A stretch of 64,000 nucleotides of DNA from VRUE01 sp963704515. Its GTDB lineage: Bacteria > Actinomycetota > Thermoleophilia > Solirubrobacterales > 70-9. Within the stretch, counting starts at the first letter, position 1. Every line of letters starts with the position of its first letter. Where the stretch lies: positions 1,178,001-1,242,000 of the forward strand of contig OY969913.1 of assembly GCA_963704515.1 (NCBI GenBank). The letters are read 5' to 3'. The position numbers were made by a program, and so were the translations under genes. Of this stretch, positions 42,057-51,411 are shown one piece after another. The notes under the pieces were generated by a model, which ran no database searches, was not told the DNA's origin, and saw nothing but the letters and a program-made list of their open reading frames with translations.

Positions 42057-42674
42057 ATGAGACACCGACGCCGTACCCAGATCTTCCTGCCGCTCGGCGA
42101 CGGCAAGGTGACGACGGCCGCGCCGCGCCGCGGCTACGTCTACGCCTGCCGAACGGGATTCGCTCCCCCTGGGGCGGGGCGGCGCCTTCGCCGAAGGGCC
42201 GTGGATCCGCGGCGACGGCACCTTCGACTTGACCGCGAAGGCGACCGTCGACGGCTCGGTGCGCTGGCCGAACGCCCGGCTCAAGCGGCGGACCACGCGC
42301 GGCAAGCGCGTCTTCAGCGGCAACGGCCTGCCGACTGAAGACACGACCGGCGAATTCCCGATCAAGTCGAGCGACGAGGCCTACCGCTACGACCGCAATC
42401 CGAACTCGATCCGCAGCATTACTCGCTGCCGCGCCACCCGAAGCGCGCCTCCTCGCCCGGCTGCCTCTCCGGCGGCCCGATCGGGATCGCCAAGAACGGC
42501 GTGGCGATCTTCGACGCCCTCGACGCGGGGGATCGGGACGCGGTGGCCCACGAGGTGCAGGACAGCTGCGGCGGCCATACGCAACGGGGCGGCGTCTACC
42601 ACTACAACGCGACCCTGGAATACCCGTACACGCTCGGCTGCTTCCATGGCACGGTCCGCTACAGCGCCGGCTGA
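42057..42674 (+). pseudogene. YHYH-domain secreted protein, two frame changes
   Basis: ATG 42057 has GGGAGGAG upstream. The protein begins FLPLGDGKVTTAAPRRGYVY, changes frame near 42170, continues GGAFAEGPWIRGDGTFDL to DEAYRYDRNPNSI, and changes back near 42410. It ends HYSLPRHPKRAS, CLSGGPIGIAKNGVAIFDAL, GGVYHYNATLEYPY. The pieces are those of YHYH proteins (Cu-protein-like surface family). Either a recent pseudogene or two sequencing indels. Confidence 0.6.
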
Positions 42675-42759
42675 GCGGGTTCTGCCGACCTCCCGCGGCG
42701 GTCCGAAGGTCGTCCGGCGGTGTTGAGGATGCGTAGGGCCCGGCCGATACGTTGCTTAG

Positions 42760-45117
42760 ATGACCCCCGCTCGCCGCCGCGCAAGCCAAATCGCCGTAGG
42801 CGCAATCGGCGCCGCCTGCCTCGTTGTGCCACCCGCTGCGAGCGCCATGCAGGCGTCCGGCGCCGGGGACCTCACTCCTCGCCTCGCCGAGCTTGCGACG
42901 CCTGCCGTGCGCTCCGCGCCGGATGCCGAGCAGGCGACGAAGCTCGGCCTGCCCAACGAAGGGCCCGGCAGCCTGCTGCGTCATGGCAACCGGGTGCTCG
43001 CCTACGTGCGCTTCGACCAGGGCGCGGTTGCCGGCCTTGACGCACTGCGCGCGGCGGGAGCGCAGATCGTCGACACCAGCCGGCGCTACCAGACGGTCAC
43101 GGTGGCGGCAAAGCCAAATCAGCTACGGCGGGTGGGGGCGACGGCAAACGTCGCCTCGGTCAGCGAGGCGCTGGCGCCGGTAACCGCGGAAGCGTGCCCA
43201 TCCGGCGAAGTCGTTTCCGAGGGGGACGCGCAGCTGCGCGCGGCCGAACTGCGTGAAGACAACCCGGGGCTCGATGGAACCGGCGTCACCGTCGGCATCC
43301 TCTCGGACTCCTTCGACCAGGCAAAAGAAGCGGCCGATGGCAGTGGGCCGGTGGCCACTCACGCCAAAGAAGACGAAGAAAGTGGCGATCTGCCCGGCCC
43401 CAACAGCCCCAGCCCCTGCGCGAACAAAACGCAAGTGGAAGTCCTCGAAGAAGCGTCGCCCGGTTTCGGCGAAGAAGAAGGAGCCGCCGACGAGGGCCGG
43501 GCGATGGCGCAGATCGTCCACGACCTGGCTCCAGGCGCGGCGATCGACTTCGCCTCGGCCTTCAACGGCGAAAACGCCTTCGCCAAAAACATCAAGGAAC
43601 TGGCGAAGCCGGTCTCTGAAGGTGGTCCGGAAGCAAAGGTGATCGCCGACGACGTCTTCTACCTCGAAGAGCCGTTCTTCCAGGACGGGCCGATCGCGGT
43701 CGCCGCGGACGAAGCGGTCGAAAGCGGAGCGACCTACCTTTCGGCCGCGGGCAACGACAGCCTGGTCGACGCTGAAGGCAACGACATCGCATCCTGGGAA
43801 GCGCCGGCATTCCGCGATTCGGGAGGCTGCCCGCAGGCCGTTCAATCCCTCTCCGGCGCGAACGGCACCCATTGCATGGACTTCAACCCCGGTTCGCTAA
43901 CCGACAGGACGTTCGGCATCAAGGTCAAAGCGGGCGCGACGCTCACCGTCGACCTGCAGTGGGATGAACCCTGGCACGGCGTGAAAACCGACCTCGACGC
44001 CTTCCTGCTCGATTCGAACGGCAACCTGGTCGAAGCCGAAGGGGCGAACAACCTCAAAACCCAGCGGCCCGCTTCGATCCTCGAGTGGGAAAACGAAAGC
44101 TCCTCGGAAAAGACCGTGCAGCTGGTGATTAACAACTACGTGGGCAACAGCCCGCGGCTCAAGTTCGGGTTGCTCGAGAACGGCGATGGTGTCTTCGCGA
44201 CCGAGTACCCGCACTCGACCGAAACCGACAAGGTCGGACCGACGATATTCGGCCACAGCGGCGCGGGATCGGTGATCTCGGTTGGGGCGGTCCCCTTCAA
44301 CCACAGCAACCGAGTGGAGGAATATTCCTCGCGCGGGCCGGTTCGGCACGACTTCGGGCCGGTGAGCGGGACGCAAGCAGCGGCGGCGGTTCCGCCCGAA
44401 TCGATCGCGAAGCCCGACGTCGTCGCGACGGACTGCGGGGCGACTACGTTCTTCGCCTTCTTGGTCTCGGGCAAGTGGCGTTTCTGCGGGACCTCGGCTG
44501 CGGCGCCCCACGCCGCCGCCGTGGTCGCACTGATGCTCGATGCCGAACCCGCGGCGCAACCGTTCGAGCTCCGGGCTGCCCTGCTCGAAAGCGCAGCTGC
44601 GGTTGGCACCTACCCGCCATGCGCACAGGGTGCCGGGCTGGTCGACGCGGTGGCTGCGGTCGAAGACCTTCTGGTTCCAAAGGGCGGCTTCACCCCTGCC
44701 TGCGAAGAACCTGAAGCCGAGGTACCGGTCGACGAAGCCGCCGCTCCCGGCAACTGGGGCCTCGAAGCTCCGCCGGTCGCGGCCACCGCGCCAGCCGAAC
44801 CGCCCGCCGAACCGCCCACCACGGTCGAAGTACCGGTCCGTAAGCGCCTGCCCCGCACCTTCTTCCGCCAGCGCCCCCACCACCTGATCCACACCCACCA
44901 CCACCGCGCCCGGGTCGTCTTCCGTTTCGGCTCCAACGAGCACCACGTCTCCTTCGTCTGCCGGATCGACAACGGCCTCTTCCGGCCCTGCCCGGCGCGG
45001 TTGGTCAGGCGGCTGCCAGTCGGCTGGCACTCGCTGCGGGTCGCCGCCCGCAACGCCGAAGGGCTCGGCGACCGCACGCCGGCCATCTACCGCTTCCGGA
45101 TCAAGCACGTTCGCTGA
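42760..45117 (+). CDS. secreted subtilase-like protein with Asp-Glu-Ser triad
   Basis: A 785-residue exported S8-like protease. Signal peptide (IAVGAIGAACLVVPPAASA), pro-region, catalytic domain about 170-640 with D183 (GILSDSFD) and S579 (GTSAAAPH). Where subtilisins have HGT there is DEGRAMAQIVHDLAPGA, so E245 replaces the catalytic His, as in sedolisin-like triads. A Pro/Ala linker with His-rich HTHHHRA follows, then the Ig-like end module (FVCRIDNGLFRPC to PAIYRFRI) also found at 22632. Glutamate is mostly GAA, unlike chromosomal neighbours. Substrate unknown. Confidence 0.8.
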   Translation: MTPARRRASQIAVGAIGAACLVVPPAASAMQASGAGDLTPRLAELATPAVRSAPDAEQATKLGLPNEGPGSLLRHGNRVLAYVRFDQGAVAGLDALRAAGAQIVDTSRRYQTVTVAAKPNQLRRVGATANVASVSEALAPVTAEACPSGEVVSEGDAQLRAAELREDNPGLDGTGVTVGILSDSFDQAKEAADGSGPVATHAKEDEESGDLPGPNSPSPCANKTQVEVLEEASPGFGEEEGAADEGRAMAQIVHDLAPGAAIDFASAFNGENAFAKNIKELAKPVSEGGPEAKVIADDVFYLEEPFFQDGPIAVAADEAVESGATYLSAAGNDSLVDAEGNDIASWEAPAFRDSGGCPQAVQSLSGANGTHCMDFNPGSLTDRTFGIKVKAGATLTVDLQWDEPWHGVKTDLDAFLLDSNGNLVEAEGANNLKTQRPASILEWENESSSEKTVQLVINNYVGNSPRLKFGLLENGDGVFATEYPHSTETDKVGPTIFGHSGAGSVISVGAVPFNHSNRVEEYSSRGPVRHDFGPVSGTQAAAAVPPESIAKPDVVATDCGATTFFAFLVSGKWRFCGTSAAAPHAAAVVALMLDAEPAAQPFELRAALLESAAAVGTYPPCAQGAGLVDAVAAVEDLLVPKGGFTPACEEPEAEVPVDEAAAPGNWGLEAPPVAATAPAEPPAEPPTTVEVPVRKRLPRTFFRQRPHHLIHTHHHRARVVFRFGSNEHHVSFVCRIDNGLFRPCPARLVRRLPVGWHSLRVAARNAEGLGDRTPAIYRFRIKHVR

Positions 45118-45120
45118 GCG

Positions 45121-45810
45121 CTACGGCGTGGTCTCGCCGGTCCGGCGGCGCACGGCCCAGTGGCCGCCGAGCAGCAGGACGAGGAGCAGGGCGGCGCTGC
45201 CCAGGACGAGCGGGTCGGTGAGGCTGAGCCCTTCGAGGCGGGTGCCGAAGTAGACGGCGAGCGCTGTAAGCGGCAGGTAGCCGACCACCGTCGTCCAGGC
45301 GAAGCGCCAGACCGGCACCCGGGCGGCGCCGGCGGCGTAGGAGACGAGGCTGAAGGGGACGATCGGGATCAGCCGCACTGTCAGCAGCAGGGTCGCGCCG
45401 CCGCGCTCGATCGCCGCCTCGGTGCGCTCGAAGCGCTCGACGCCGAGCCAGCGGTCGAGCAGTGGCCGGGCGACGCCGCGCCCCACGTAGAAACAGAGCA
45501 GGCCGGAGAGCAGCCAGCCGGTGAGCGTGAGGGCCAGGGCGGGCAGGAACCCGTAGGCGAACCCGGCGGCCGCGTCGACGATCTCCGCCGGGTAGAAGAC
45601 GACCGCATGCAGCAGGGTGAGGACGACGATCAGCAGCGGCCCGGCCACCCCCAGGCTCTTGATCTGGTGGCGCACCTCGGCGCTGTCGCCGTGGATCGCC
45701 GCGCCCGCCGCGTCGCGCAGCGCCGGCACGGCAAGCACCAGCGCCGCGAGCAGGGCGATTCCGGCGAGCGTGATCGCAGCTGCTGCGAACGGCGGTCGTG
45801 ATCTCTCCAC
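45121..45810 (-). CDS. VTT/TVP38 (DedA-like) membrane protein
   Basis: A 229-residue membrane protein with five to six helices and the family landmarks VVFYPAEIVDAAAGFAYGFL, LLCFYVGRGVARP and the re-entrant RLIPIVPFSLVSYAAGA. VTT-domain proteins are implicated in lipid scrambling/transport. GTG 45810 chosen because the preceding residues are non-hydrophobic and low-complexity. Convergent with the subtilase. Confidence 0.82.
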   Translation of the reverse strand: MERSRPPFAAAAITLAGIALLAALVLAVPALRDAAGAAIHGDSAEVRHQIKSLGVAGPLLIVVLTLLHAVVFYPAEIVDAAAGFAYGFLPALALTLTGWLLSGLLCFYVGRGVARPLLDRWLGVERFERTEAAIERGGATLLLTVRLIPIVPFSLVSYAAGAARVPVWRFAWTTVVGYLPLTALAVYFGTRLEGLSLTDPLVLGSAALLLVLLLGGHWAVRRRTGETTP

Positions 45811-45863
45811 ACGCGGAGTATCGCGAGGCCGCTGCCGCACCCCCGGGGTCGGCGAGCCGGCGC

Positions 45864-46307
45864 CTACCGTGTGACGGCTGCGTGGTAGGACGGCTCGTCG
45901 AGCGCAAGGCGCCACGGCCCGGTAGACGATTCGGTGGCGCGGAAGTCCGCGAAATCGAAGGTGAGTATCGGCAGCTCGTGGCGCTCGGCAATCGCCATCA
46001 GGCAGCTGTCGGTGAAGCCAAGCTCGAGGTCGGCGTAGCGCTCGTCCAGCTCGACAGCTCGACGGAGGAGCCCCGGGGTGATTGCGGCAACGCTGTGGAC
46101 GCCCCCCGATACGTCCCTGAGGAAGTTCCTGGCGGCAAAGCCGCCGACGCGCCTGCCGACGAAGTGGTCCACCTCGACGAGGACGGGAGTTGGGATCAAG
46201 GCTTGGCGACGCAGCCTGCCGAGCACGTCTATCGCGAGTCTGTGCGCGGAATCGTGGGCATCGAGGGCAGCGACCAGCGGACCGGTGTCAACGATGATCT
46301 TTCTCAC
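45864..46307 (-). CDS. vapC: VapC-type PIN-domain toxin
   Basis: A 147-residue predicted RNase. PIN-domain acidic residues are all in place: D7 (KIIVDTGPL), E45 (TPVLVEVDHF), D100 (LGFTDSCLMA) and D118 (ILTFDFADF). GTG 46307 lies inside the antitoxin gene (20-bp overlap), the normal VapBC coupling. VapC toxins cut tRNA or rRNA; the target cannot be read here. Confidence 0.88.
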   Translation of the reverse strand: MRKIIVDTGPLVAALDAHDSAHRLAIDVLGRLRRQALIPTPVLVEVDHFVGRRVGGFAARNFLRDVSGGVHSVAAITPGLLRRAVELDERYADLELGFTDSCLMAIAERHELPILTFDFADFRATESSTGPWRLALDEPSYHAAVTR

Positions 46308-46554
46308 CGGGCCCCTTTCGTGGCCCCTCGCCGGGACCCCAGGGCTTGAGCCCGATGTACTTCTCGAAGTTGATGCCCCAGTCGCCCGGACCTTCGATCG
46401 TGCCGAAGTAGCTCGGCATGCTCTCCTCGTCGGCGCCCAGGGCGCCAAGCTCGATCAGGCGCAGGACGGTGGCTGAGAACGACTCCCCCTCGCGGGTGTG
46501 TTCACGCACGAGTTCCTCGACGCTGTCAGGTAGGTAGATGGTTCTGCGAGGCAT
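46288..46554 (-). CDS. vapB: VapB-type ribbon-helix-helix antitoxin
   Basis: An 88-residue protein. The N-terminal half (MPRRTIYLPDSVEELVREHT, then ESFSATVLRLIELG) is a ribbon-helix-helix DNA-binding unit; the C-terminal part would wrap the toxin. ATG 46552-46554 chosen as the start of the RHH strand. First gene of the pair, with an inverted-repeat operator 20-40 bp upstream for autoregulation. Confidence 0.85.
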   Translation of the reverse strand: MPRRTIYLPDSVEELVREHTREGESFSATVLRLIELGALGADEESMPSYFGTIEGPGDWGINFEKYIGLKPWGPGEGPRKGPGEKDHR

Positions 46555-46574
46555 TGTCTGCGGCGTCGAGTGGA

Positions 46575-46595
46575 GTATGAACGTCAAGATCATAC
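46575..46595. promoter_or_regulatory. vapBC operator inverted repeat
   Basis: GTATGA (46575-46580) and TCATAC (46590-46595) are perfect half-sites 9 bp apart, 21 bp before the vapB start. Placement fits autorepression by the antitoxin. Confidence 0.55.
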
Positions 46596-46638
46596 CTGTG
46601 TTCGCAGAACGTAAAGCTTGTGTGTCGGCTCGCGCGCG

Positions 46639-48777
46639 TTACACGCGCAGCCGCTCGGCCAGGCCCGAGTAGCGGGTCCCGGCGTCGTCGCGACCCACCG
46701 CCGCGGCGAGCGATCCGCGGTCGCCGATCAGCACGCAGCTGCGCCGGGCGCGGGTGACCGCCGTGTAGAGCAGCGGACGGGTCAGCATCCGCGAATGGGA
46801 GCGGTGGCAGACGCCGACCACGACCGGCACCTCGCAGCCCTGCGCCTTATGGACCGAGATCGCGTAGGCGAGCCGCAGGGTCGCGGTCTCGCCGTAGGGG
46901 ATCGCCAGCTCGGCACCCTCGTCGGTGTCGACCAGGATCTCTTCCGCCTCGGGGTCGTCGTCGCGCAGGAAGACGATCGAGCCGTTCATCAGGCCCAGCT
47001 CGTGCGAGTTGCGGGTCTGGATCAGACGGTCGCCGACCCGGAAGCGGTCGCTCAGCGCCGCGGCCCCGCGCGGGTTGAGCCGCTCCTGCAGGCGCTCGTT
47101 GAGGGCGTCGATCCCGACCGGCCCGCGGTACATCGGCGCAAGCGCCTGCACCTCGCGCACCGGGTCGACGCCGAAGCGCGCGGGGGCCCGCTCGGCGACC
47201 ACCTCGACCACCGCCTCCAGCGCCCGCTCGGGTGCGGTGCGCTCGATGAAGAAGAAGTCGTGGTCCTGGTCCTCGCCGGGCTGCAGGTGCGGCGGCCGCC
47301 CCTGGTTTATCTCGTGCGCCGCGGTGGTGATCATCGAGCGCGCCGCCTGGCGGAAGATCTGGGTGAGCCGGACGACCGGCGCGATCCCAGCCTCGATCAG
47401 GTCCTCGAAGGGCTTGCCGGCCCCGATCGGCGGCAGCTGATCGGCGTCGCCGACGAAGACGATGTGGGTCGACTCGGCGAGCCCGCCGAGCAGCACCTCG
47501 ATCAGGCGCAGGTTGAGCATCGAGGACTCGTCGACGATCGCCAGGTCGGCGGGCAGTGGGTGGCCCGGCTTGAAGGTCGGCTCGCGACCGGGCATCCACT
47601 CGAGCAGGCGGTGGATCGTCCGCGCCGGGTGCCCGGTCGCTTCCTCGAGCCTGCGCGCGGCGCGGCCGGTTGGCGCGCAGAGGACGATGCGCAGCCCGGC
47701 GGCATCGGCCTGCTCGACGATCGCCCGCGTGCAGGCCGTCTTGCCGACGCCCGGGCCTCCGGTGAGCACCGAGAGGCGCGCGCCGAAGGCGCCGCGCACC
47801 GCCGACCACTGCTCGTCGGTCAGTTCCGTGCCGGAGTCGTCGGCCGGCGGCGTCTCGCCCGGGTCGTGGTCGAGGTAGGCGGGCGCCGCGGCGCGCGAGC
47901 CCAGGGTCGCCGCCACGGCGAGCTCGCTGGCGTGGGTCGGCTCGCGGTAGAGGCGGCCCTCGTCGACGAGCAGCCCGCGCGCCTCGGACAGCACCTCGGG
48001 GTCGGGGTCGAGGCCGATCAGCTTTGCGGTGCGCGCGGTCAGCTCCGCCAGCGGCAGGAAGGCGTTGCCCTGCTGCTCGGCCTCGGAGAGCGCGTAAACG
48101 GCCGCTGCCTGGGCGCGGCGGCTCGACTCGGGCGGCACGTCGGCGGCGAGCGCGATCCGGTCGGCACGGGCAAAGCCGACGCCGGCCACCTCGGTCAGGC
48201 GGTAGGGGTCCTCGTGCAGGATGGCCATCGAGCGCTCGCCGAAGCGGGCGTGGATCGGCGCCGCCAGGTGCGCCAGCCCGTGTGGAGCCAGCTGCACGTG
48301 CAGATCGCGAATCGCGCGGCTGGCGTGCCAGGACTCGGTCGCCGCCGCGGCCTGGTCGGCGCTGACCCCGCGCAGCGAGCTGAAGACCCCGTGCGGATCG
48401 GCGGCGATCGCCCCCAAGACCCCCTCGCCATGCTCGTCGACCAGGCGCTCGGCCCGCGCCGGGCCGATGTGGCGCAGCGTGGTCAGGTAGGCGACCCGGC
48501 CCTCGCGGTCGGCCGGGTCGAGCGGCAGCGCCCCCTGGGCGCGCAGCTGGCGTCCGTAGCGAGCGTGCGTCTGCCACTCGCCGCTGACTTCGGCCCGGTC
48601 GCCGACGCCGAGGTGGGCGACCGGGCCGACCAGCGCGAACCCCTCGCCCGACTCGGCGTCCTGCACCTCGAGCACCGCGTACCCGTCGTCCTCGGCGCAG
48701 AAGATCACGCCGAGCACCTCAACCGTCGCCGAGTGGCTCGGGGCGTCGGCATCGAAGAGGGTGGCAGCTCCGTTCAC
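46639..48777 (-). CDS. recD2: RecD2-like DNA helicase
   Basis: A 712-residue SF1B 5'-3' helicase. N-terminal OB and helix-hairpin-helix part (1-210), then motor domains with Walker A GGPGVGKT (340-347), Walker B IVDESS (414-419), GDADQLPP and the C-terminal SVHKAQGCE and YTAVTRARR motifs. Not accompanied by recB/recC, as usual for RecD2. Role in repair or replication-fork processing. GTG 48777. Confidence 0.92.
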   Translation of the reverse strand: MNGAATLFDADAPSHSATVEVLGVIFCAEDDGYAVLEVQDAESGEGFALVGPVAHLGVGDRAEVSGEWQTHARYGRQLRAQGALPLDPADREGRVAYLTTLRHIGPARAERLVDEHGEGVLGAIAADPHGVFSSLRGVSADQAAAATESWHASRAIRDLHVQLAPHGLAHLAAPIHARFGERSMAILHEDPYRLTEVAGVGFARADRIALAADVPPESSRRAQAAAVYALSEAEQQGNAFLPLAELTARTAKLIGLDPDPEVLSEARGLLVDEGRLYREPTHASELAVAATLGSRAAAPAYLDHDPGETPPADDSGTELTDEQWSAVRGAFGARLSVLTGGPGVGKTACTRAIVEQADAAGLRIVLCAPTGRAARRLEEATGHPARTIHRLLEWMPGREPTFKPGHPLPADLAIVDESSMLNLRLIEVLLGGLAESTHIVFVGDADQLPPIGAGKPFEDLIEAGIAPVVRLTQIFRQAARSMITTAAHEINQGRPPHLQPGEDQDHDFFFIERTAPERALEAVVEVVAERAPARFGVDPVREVQALAPMYRGPVGIDALNERLQERLNPRGAAALSDRFRVGDRLIQTRNSHELGLMNGSIVFLRDDDPEAEEILVDTDEGAELAIPYGETATLRLAYAISVHKAQGCEVPVVVGVCHRSHSRMLTRPLLYTAVTRARRSCVLIGDRGSLAAAVGRDDAGTRYSGLAERLRV

Positions 48778-48851
48778 ACACCAAAGCTAGCCGGGGGCGA
48801 GGCGGAGGCCGCCACCCTCGGAGCGCGCAATTTCCGGCGCGCTTGCGCGCG

Positions 48852-49253
48852 TCAGCCCTGGCTCGCCGCCATCGGGTCCGGCTCACCCAGCTTGGTGATG
48901 TCCGGCGCCTCGTAGGCCTTGCCGGGCACGCCGCCGACGATCAGCATCCGGATGCCCTCGGGGCCGGGCCAGACCTTGCGCTTGACGCCCGAGCCGACGC
49001 GGGTGATGTGGTCGGCGTCGAGCGGTGAGCGCTCGCCCTCGATCTCGATCTCGCCGCTGCCGCTCAGGGTGACGTAGACCTCCTCCTGGCCGTCCTCGGC
49101 GTGGTCGTGCTCGGGGTATTTGTCGTAGTTGGGCGGCATGTCGATGATCTGCATGCCGAAGGACTCAGCGCCGAGCGAGGCGCGGGCGCGCTTGAAGGCG
49201 CCGCCGTAGATGCCCTCCATCTCGTCGATCTTCATCACCCTGAAAGTGCTCAT
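48852..49253 (-). CDS. cupin-domain protein
   Basis: A 133-residue single-domain cupin. Motif 1 is YPEHDHAEDGQEEVYVTLSG with two His and two Glu for metal binding; motif 2 is weaker (VGSGVKRKVWPGPEGIRM), lacking a clear His. Start ATG 49253. Catalytic role unknown; alone between RecD2 and the LLM oxidoreductase. Confidence 0.8.
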   Translation of the reverse strand: MSTFRVMKIDEMEGIYGGAFKRARASLGAESFGMQIIDMPPNYDKYPEHDHAEDGQEEVYVTLSGSGEIEIEGERSPLDADHITRVGSGVKRKVWPGPEGIRMLIVGGVPGKAYEAPDITKLGEPDPMAASQG

Positions 49254-49435
49254 GTATTCCTTCCTGATCTGCGTAGGTCTTTGCCTGTCGAGGCGATCCT
49301 AGTGGAGCGGTGCTTTGAGTTTCAAAGCGACTGCGCACATGGGGCCTCAGAAAAGCGTGGCCAAGTCCCAGCCGGCCAGCCCTGGCCCGTCGCTAGGGTT
49401 GGCGACGGCTGAAATTCGAGCTCAGGAGGCGTGGA

Positions 49436-50281
49436 ATGGACGTTGCGATCGGGTTGCCGAATGCGGTGCCGGGGACGAGGGGCGAGCAGCTGGTCGAGTG
49501 GGCGCGGCGGGCGGAGGCGCGCGGCTTCTCGAGCCTGGGGACGATCGACCGAGTCCTTTACGACAACTACGAGCCGTTGACGGCGCTGGCCGCGGCGGCC
49601 GCGGTCACCGAGCGGATTGGGCTCTGCACGTCGGTGCTGCTCGGGCCGCTGCGCACCAATCTGGCCGAGCTCGCCAAGCAGACGCTCAGCGTCAACGCGC
49701 TCTCCGGCGGCCGTTTCACCCTCGGCATCGGGCTTGGCGCGCGCGAGGACGACTACGAGGTCAGCGGCGTCTCGCTCGCTGGCCGCGGGGCGCGCCTCGA
49801 CGCGATTCTCGAGCGGATTACCGAACTGTGGGTCAAGGGCGAAGTCGGTCCCGGCGTCAGCGGCGCCCCTGGGCTGGTCGTCGGCGGTCACGCCGACGCC
49901 TCCTTCGCCCGCGTTGCGCGCTTCGCCGACGGCTGGGTCGCCAGCGGCACCGGGCCGGACCAGTACGCCGCCGGCGCGGTCAAGGCGAAGGAGGCCTGGA
50001 CGCAGGCTGGTCGCGACGGCGAGCCGCGTACGCTGGCGCTCGCCTACTTCTCACTCGGCGAGGACGCGGAGGTGGACGCAAACGCCTACTTGGGCGACTA
50101 CTACGCCTGGCTCGGCGAGGAGGTCGCCGCGATGATCGCCGGCGGCGCCGCCAAGGACCCCGACGCGGTCAAACACACCCTCGCTGCCTACGAGGCCGCC
50201 GGCTGCGACGAGCTGATCCTCTTCCCCTCCTCCAACGACCCCACCCAAGTCGACCTTCTGGCCGAAGCCGCCGGCCTCTGA
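49436..50281 (+). CDS. LLM-class (F420-dependent-type) oxidoreductase
   Basis: A 281-residue luciferase-like TIM-barrel protein: MDVAIGLPNAVPGTRGEQLV, the LSGGRFTLGIGLGAREDDYE segment and GGHADASFARVARFADGWV. These patterns are typical of actinobacterial F420-dependent members, though FMN use is not excluded. CAGGAGG lies 7 nt before the ATG. Substrate unknown. Confidence 0.85.
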   Translation: MDVAIGLPNAVPGTRGEQLVEWARRAEARGFSSLGTIDRVLYDNYEPLTALAAAAAVTERIGLCTSVLLGPLRTNLAELAKQTLSVNALSGGRFTLGIGLGAREDDYEVSGVSLAGRGARLDAILERITELWVKGEVGPGVSGAPGLVVGGHADASFARVARFADGWVASGTGPDQYAAGAVKAKEAWTQAGRDGEPRTLALAYFSLGEDAEVDANAYLGDYYAWLGEEVAAMIAGGAAKDPDAVKHTLAAYEAAGCDELILFPSSNDPTQVDLLAEAAGL

Positions 50282-50320
50282 CCGAGGCCACACACTCAAC
50301 CTCCGCCACCTCCCGAACGA

Positions 50321-50378
50321 CGGGGACGTGCCGTACTTTAGGGGTCACCGGTGGTACCTAAGTTGCGGCACGTCCCCG
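50321..50378. repeat. 58-bp hairpin element (family copy 1)
   Basis: CGGGGACGTGCCG (50321-50333) is perfectly complementary to 50366-50378. The loop itself contains TTTAGG/CCTAA pairing and begins with TACTTTA. It lies between the LLM gene and rlmN. Resembles the elements at 54219 and 56166 in shape and in the GTACTTT-type loop start. Confidence 0.65.
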
Positions 50379-50390
50379 TAGGCTTGGGGG

Positions 50391-51371
50391 GTGGATGGAG
50401 GACTGCTGACGAGGGTGCTGGGGGAGGCTGGGGAGCCGGCGTATCGCGCTTCGCAGGTTTGGGAGTGGGTGGCGCGGGGGGCTCGGGGCTATGGGGAGAT
50501 GACGAACCTGCCCGCCTCGCTGCGCGAGCGGCTGGAGGTCGAGGTGCCGCTCTCGACGCTGGAGCTCGAGGCCGAGGCCAAGTCGGATGACGGGACGGTC
50601 AAGGCGCTGCTGCGCACCGGCGATGGGCGGCCGGTCGAGGCGGTGCTGATGCGCTACCGGGACGGGCGGCGCTCGGTCTGCCTCTCCTCGCAGTCGGGCT
50701 GCCCGCTCACCTGCACCTTCTGCGCCACCGGCCAGATGAAGTTCGGCCGCAACCTGAGCGCCGATGAGATCCTCGACCAGGCGCTGCACTTCCGCCGCAC
50801 CGAACCGGTCGACCACGTTGTCTTCATGGGCATGGGGGAGCCGACGATGAACATCGATGCGGTGCTGGCTGCCTGCGAGCGACTGCCCGACCTCGGCGTC
50901 ACCCACCGCCGCACCGCGATCTCGACCGTCGGCTGGGTGCCGGGCATCGACCGCCTCGCCGAGTGCGAGATGCCGGTCAGCCTCGCGCTCTCCCTGCACG
51001 CGCCCAACGACGGCCTGCGCTCTCAGCTGATGCCGGTCAACGAGCGCTACCCGCTGGCCGAGGTGCTCGCCGCCTGCGAGCGCTACCGGGCCCGGCGCCG
51101 CCGCAAGGTCTTCGTCGAGTACGTGATGCTCGACGGCGTCAACGACCTCCCCGAGCACGCCCGTCAGCTGAGCGAGCTGCTCGACCCGCGCGGCTACAAG
51201 GTCAACCTGATCCCCTACAACCCGACCGGCGCCTACGACGGCTCGCCCCCCGAGCGGATCGAGCGCTTTCGAGCGATCCTCGCCGAGCACCACCTCACCG
51301 CCACCGTCCGTCTCACCCGCGGCCGCGACATCGCCGCCGCATGCGGCCAGCTCGCCGCGGCGCGCGGCTGA
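50391..51371 (+). CDS. rlmN: 23S rRNA/tRNA adenine-C2 methyltransferase RlmN
   Basis: A 326-residue radical-SAM enzyme that methylates A2503 of 23S rRNA and A37 of some tRNAs. The C-x3-C-x2-C cluster motif is C104/C108/C111 (GCPLTCTFCATG), followed by FMGMGEPTMN. The second methyl-carrying Cys is C318 near the end (DIAAACGQL). GTG start 50391, slightly shorter N-terminus than enterobacterial RlmN. Confidence 0.94.
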   Translation: MDGGLLTRVLGEAGEPAYRASQVWEWVARGARGYGEMTNLPASLRERLEVEVPLSTLELEAEAKSDDGTVKALLRTGDGRPVEAVLMRYRDGRRSVCLSSQSGCPLTCTFCATGQMKFGRNLSADEILDQALHFRRTEPVDHVVFMGMGEPTMNIDAVLAACERLPDLGVTHRRTAISTVGWVPGIDRLAECEMPVSLALSLHAPNDGLRSQLMPVNERYPLAEVLAACERYRARRRRKVFVEYVMLDGVNDLPEHARQLSELLDPRGYKVNLIPYNPTGAYDGSPPERIERFRAILAEHHLTATVRLTRGRDIAAACGQLAAARG

Positions 51372-51411
51372 CGCCGAGGAGGTTGGCCAGGCAGCCAATT
51401 AGGATTGAGCC

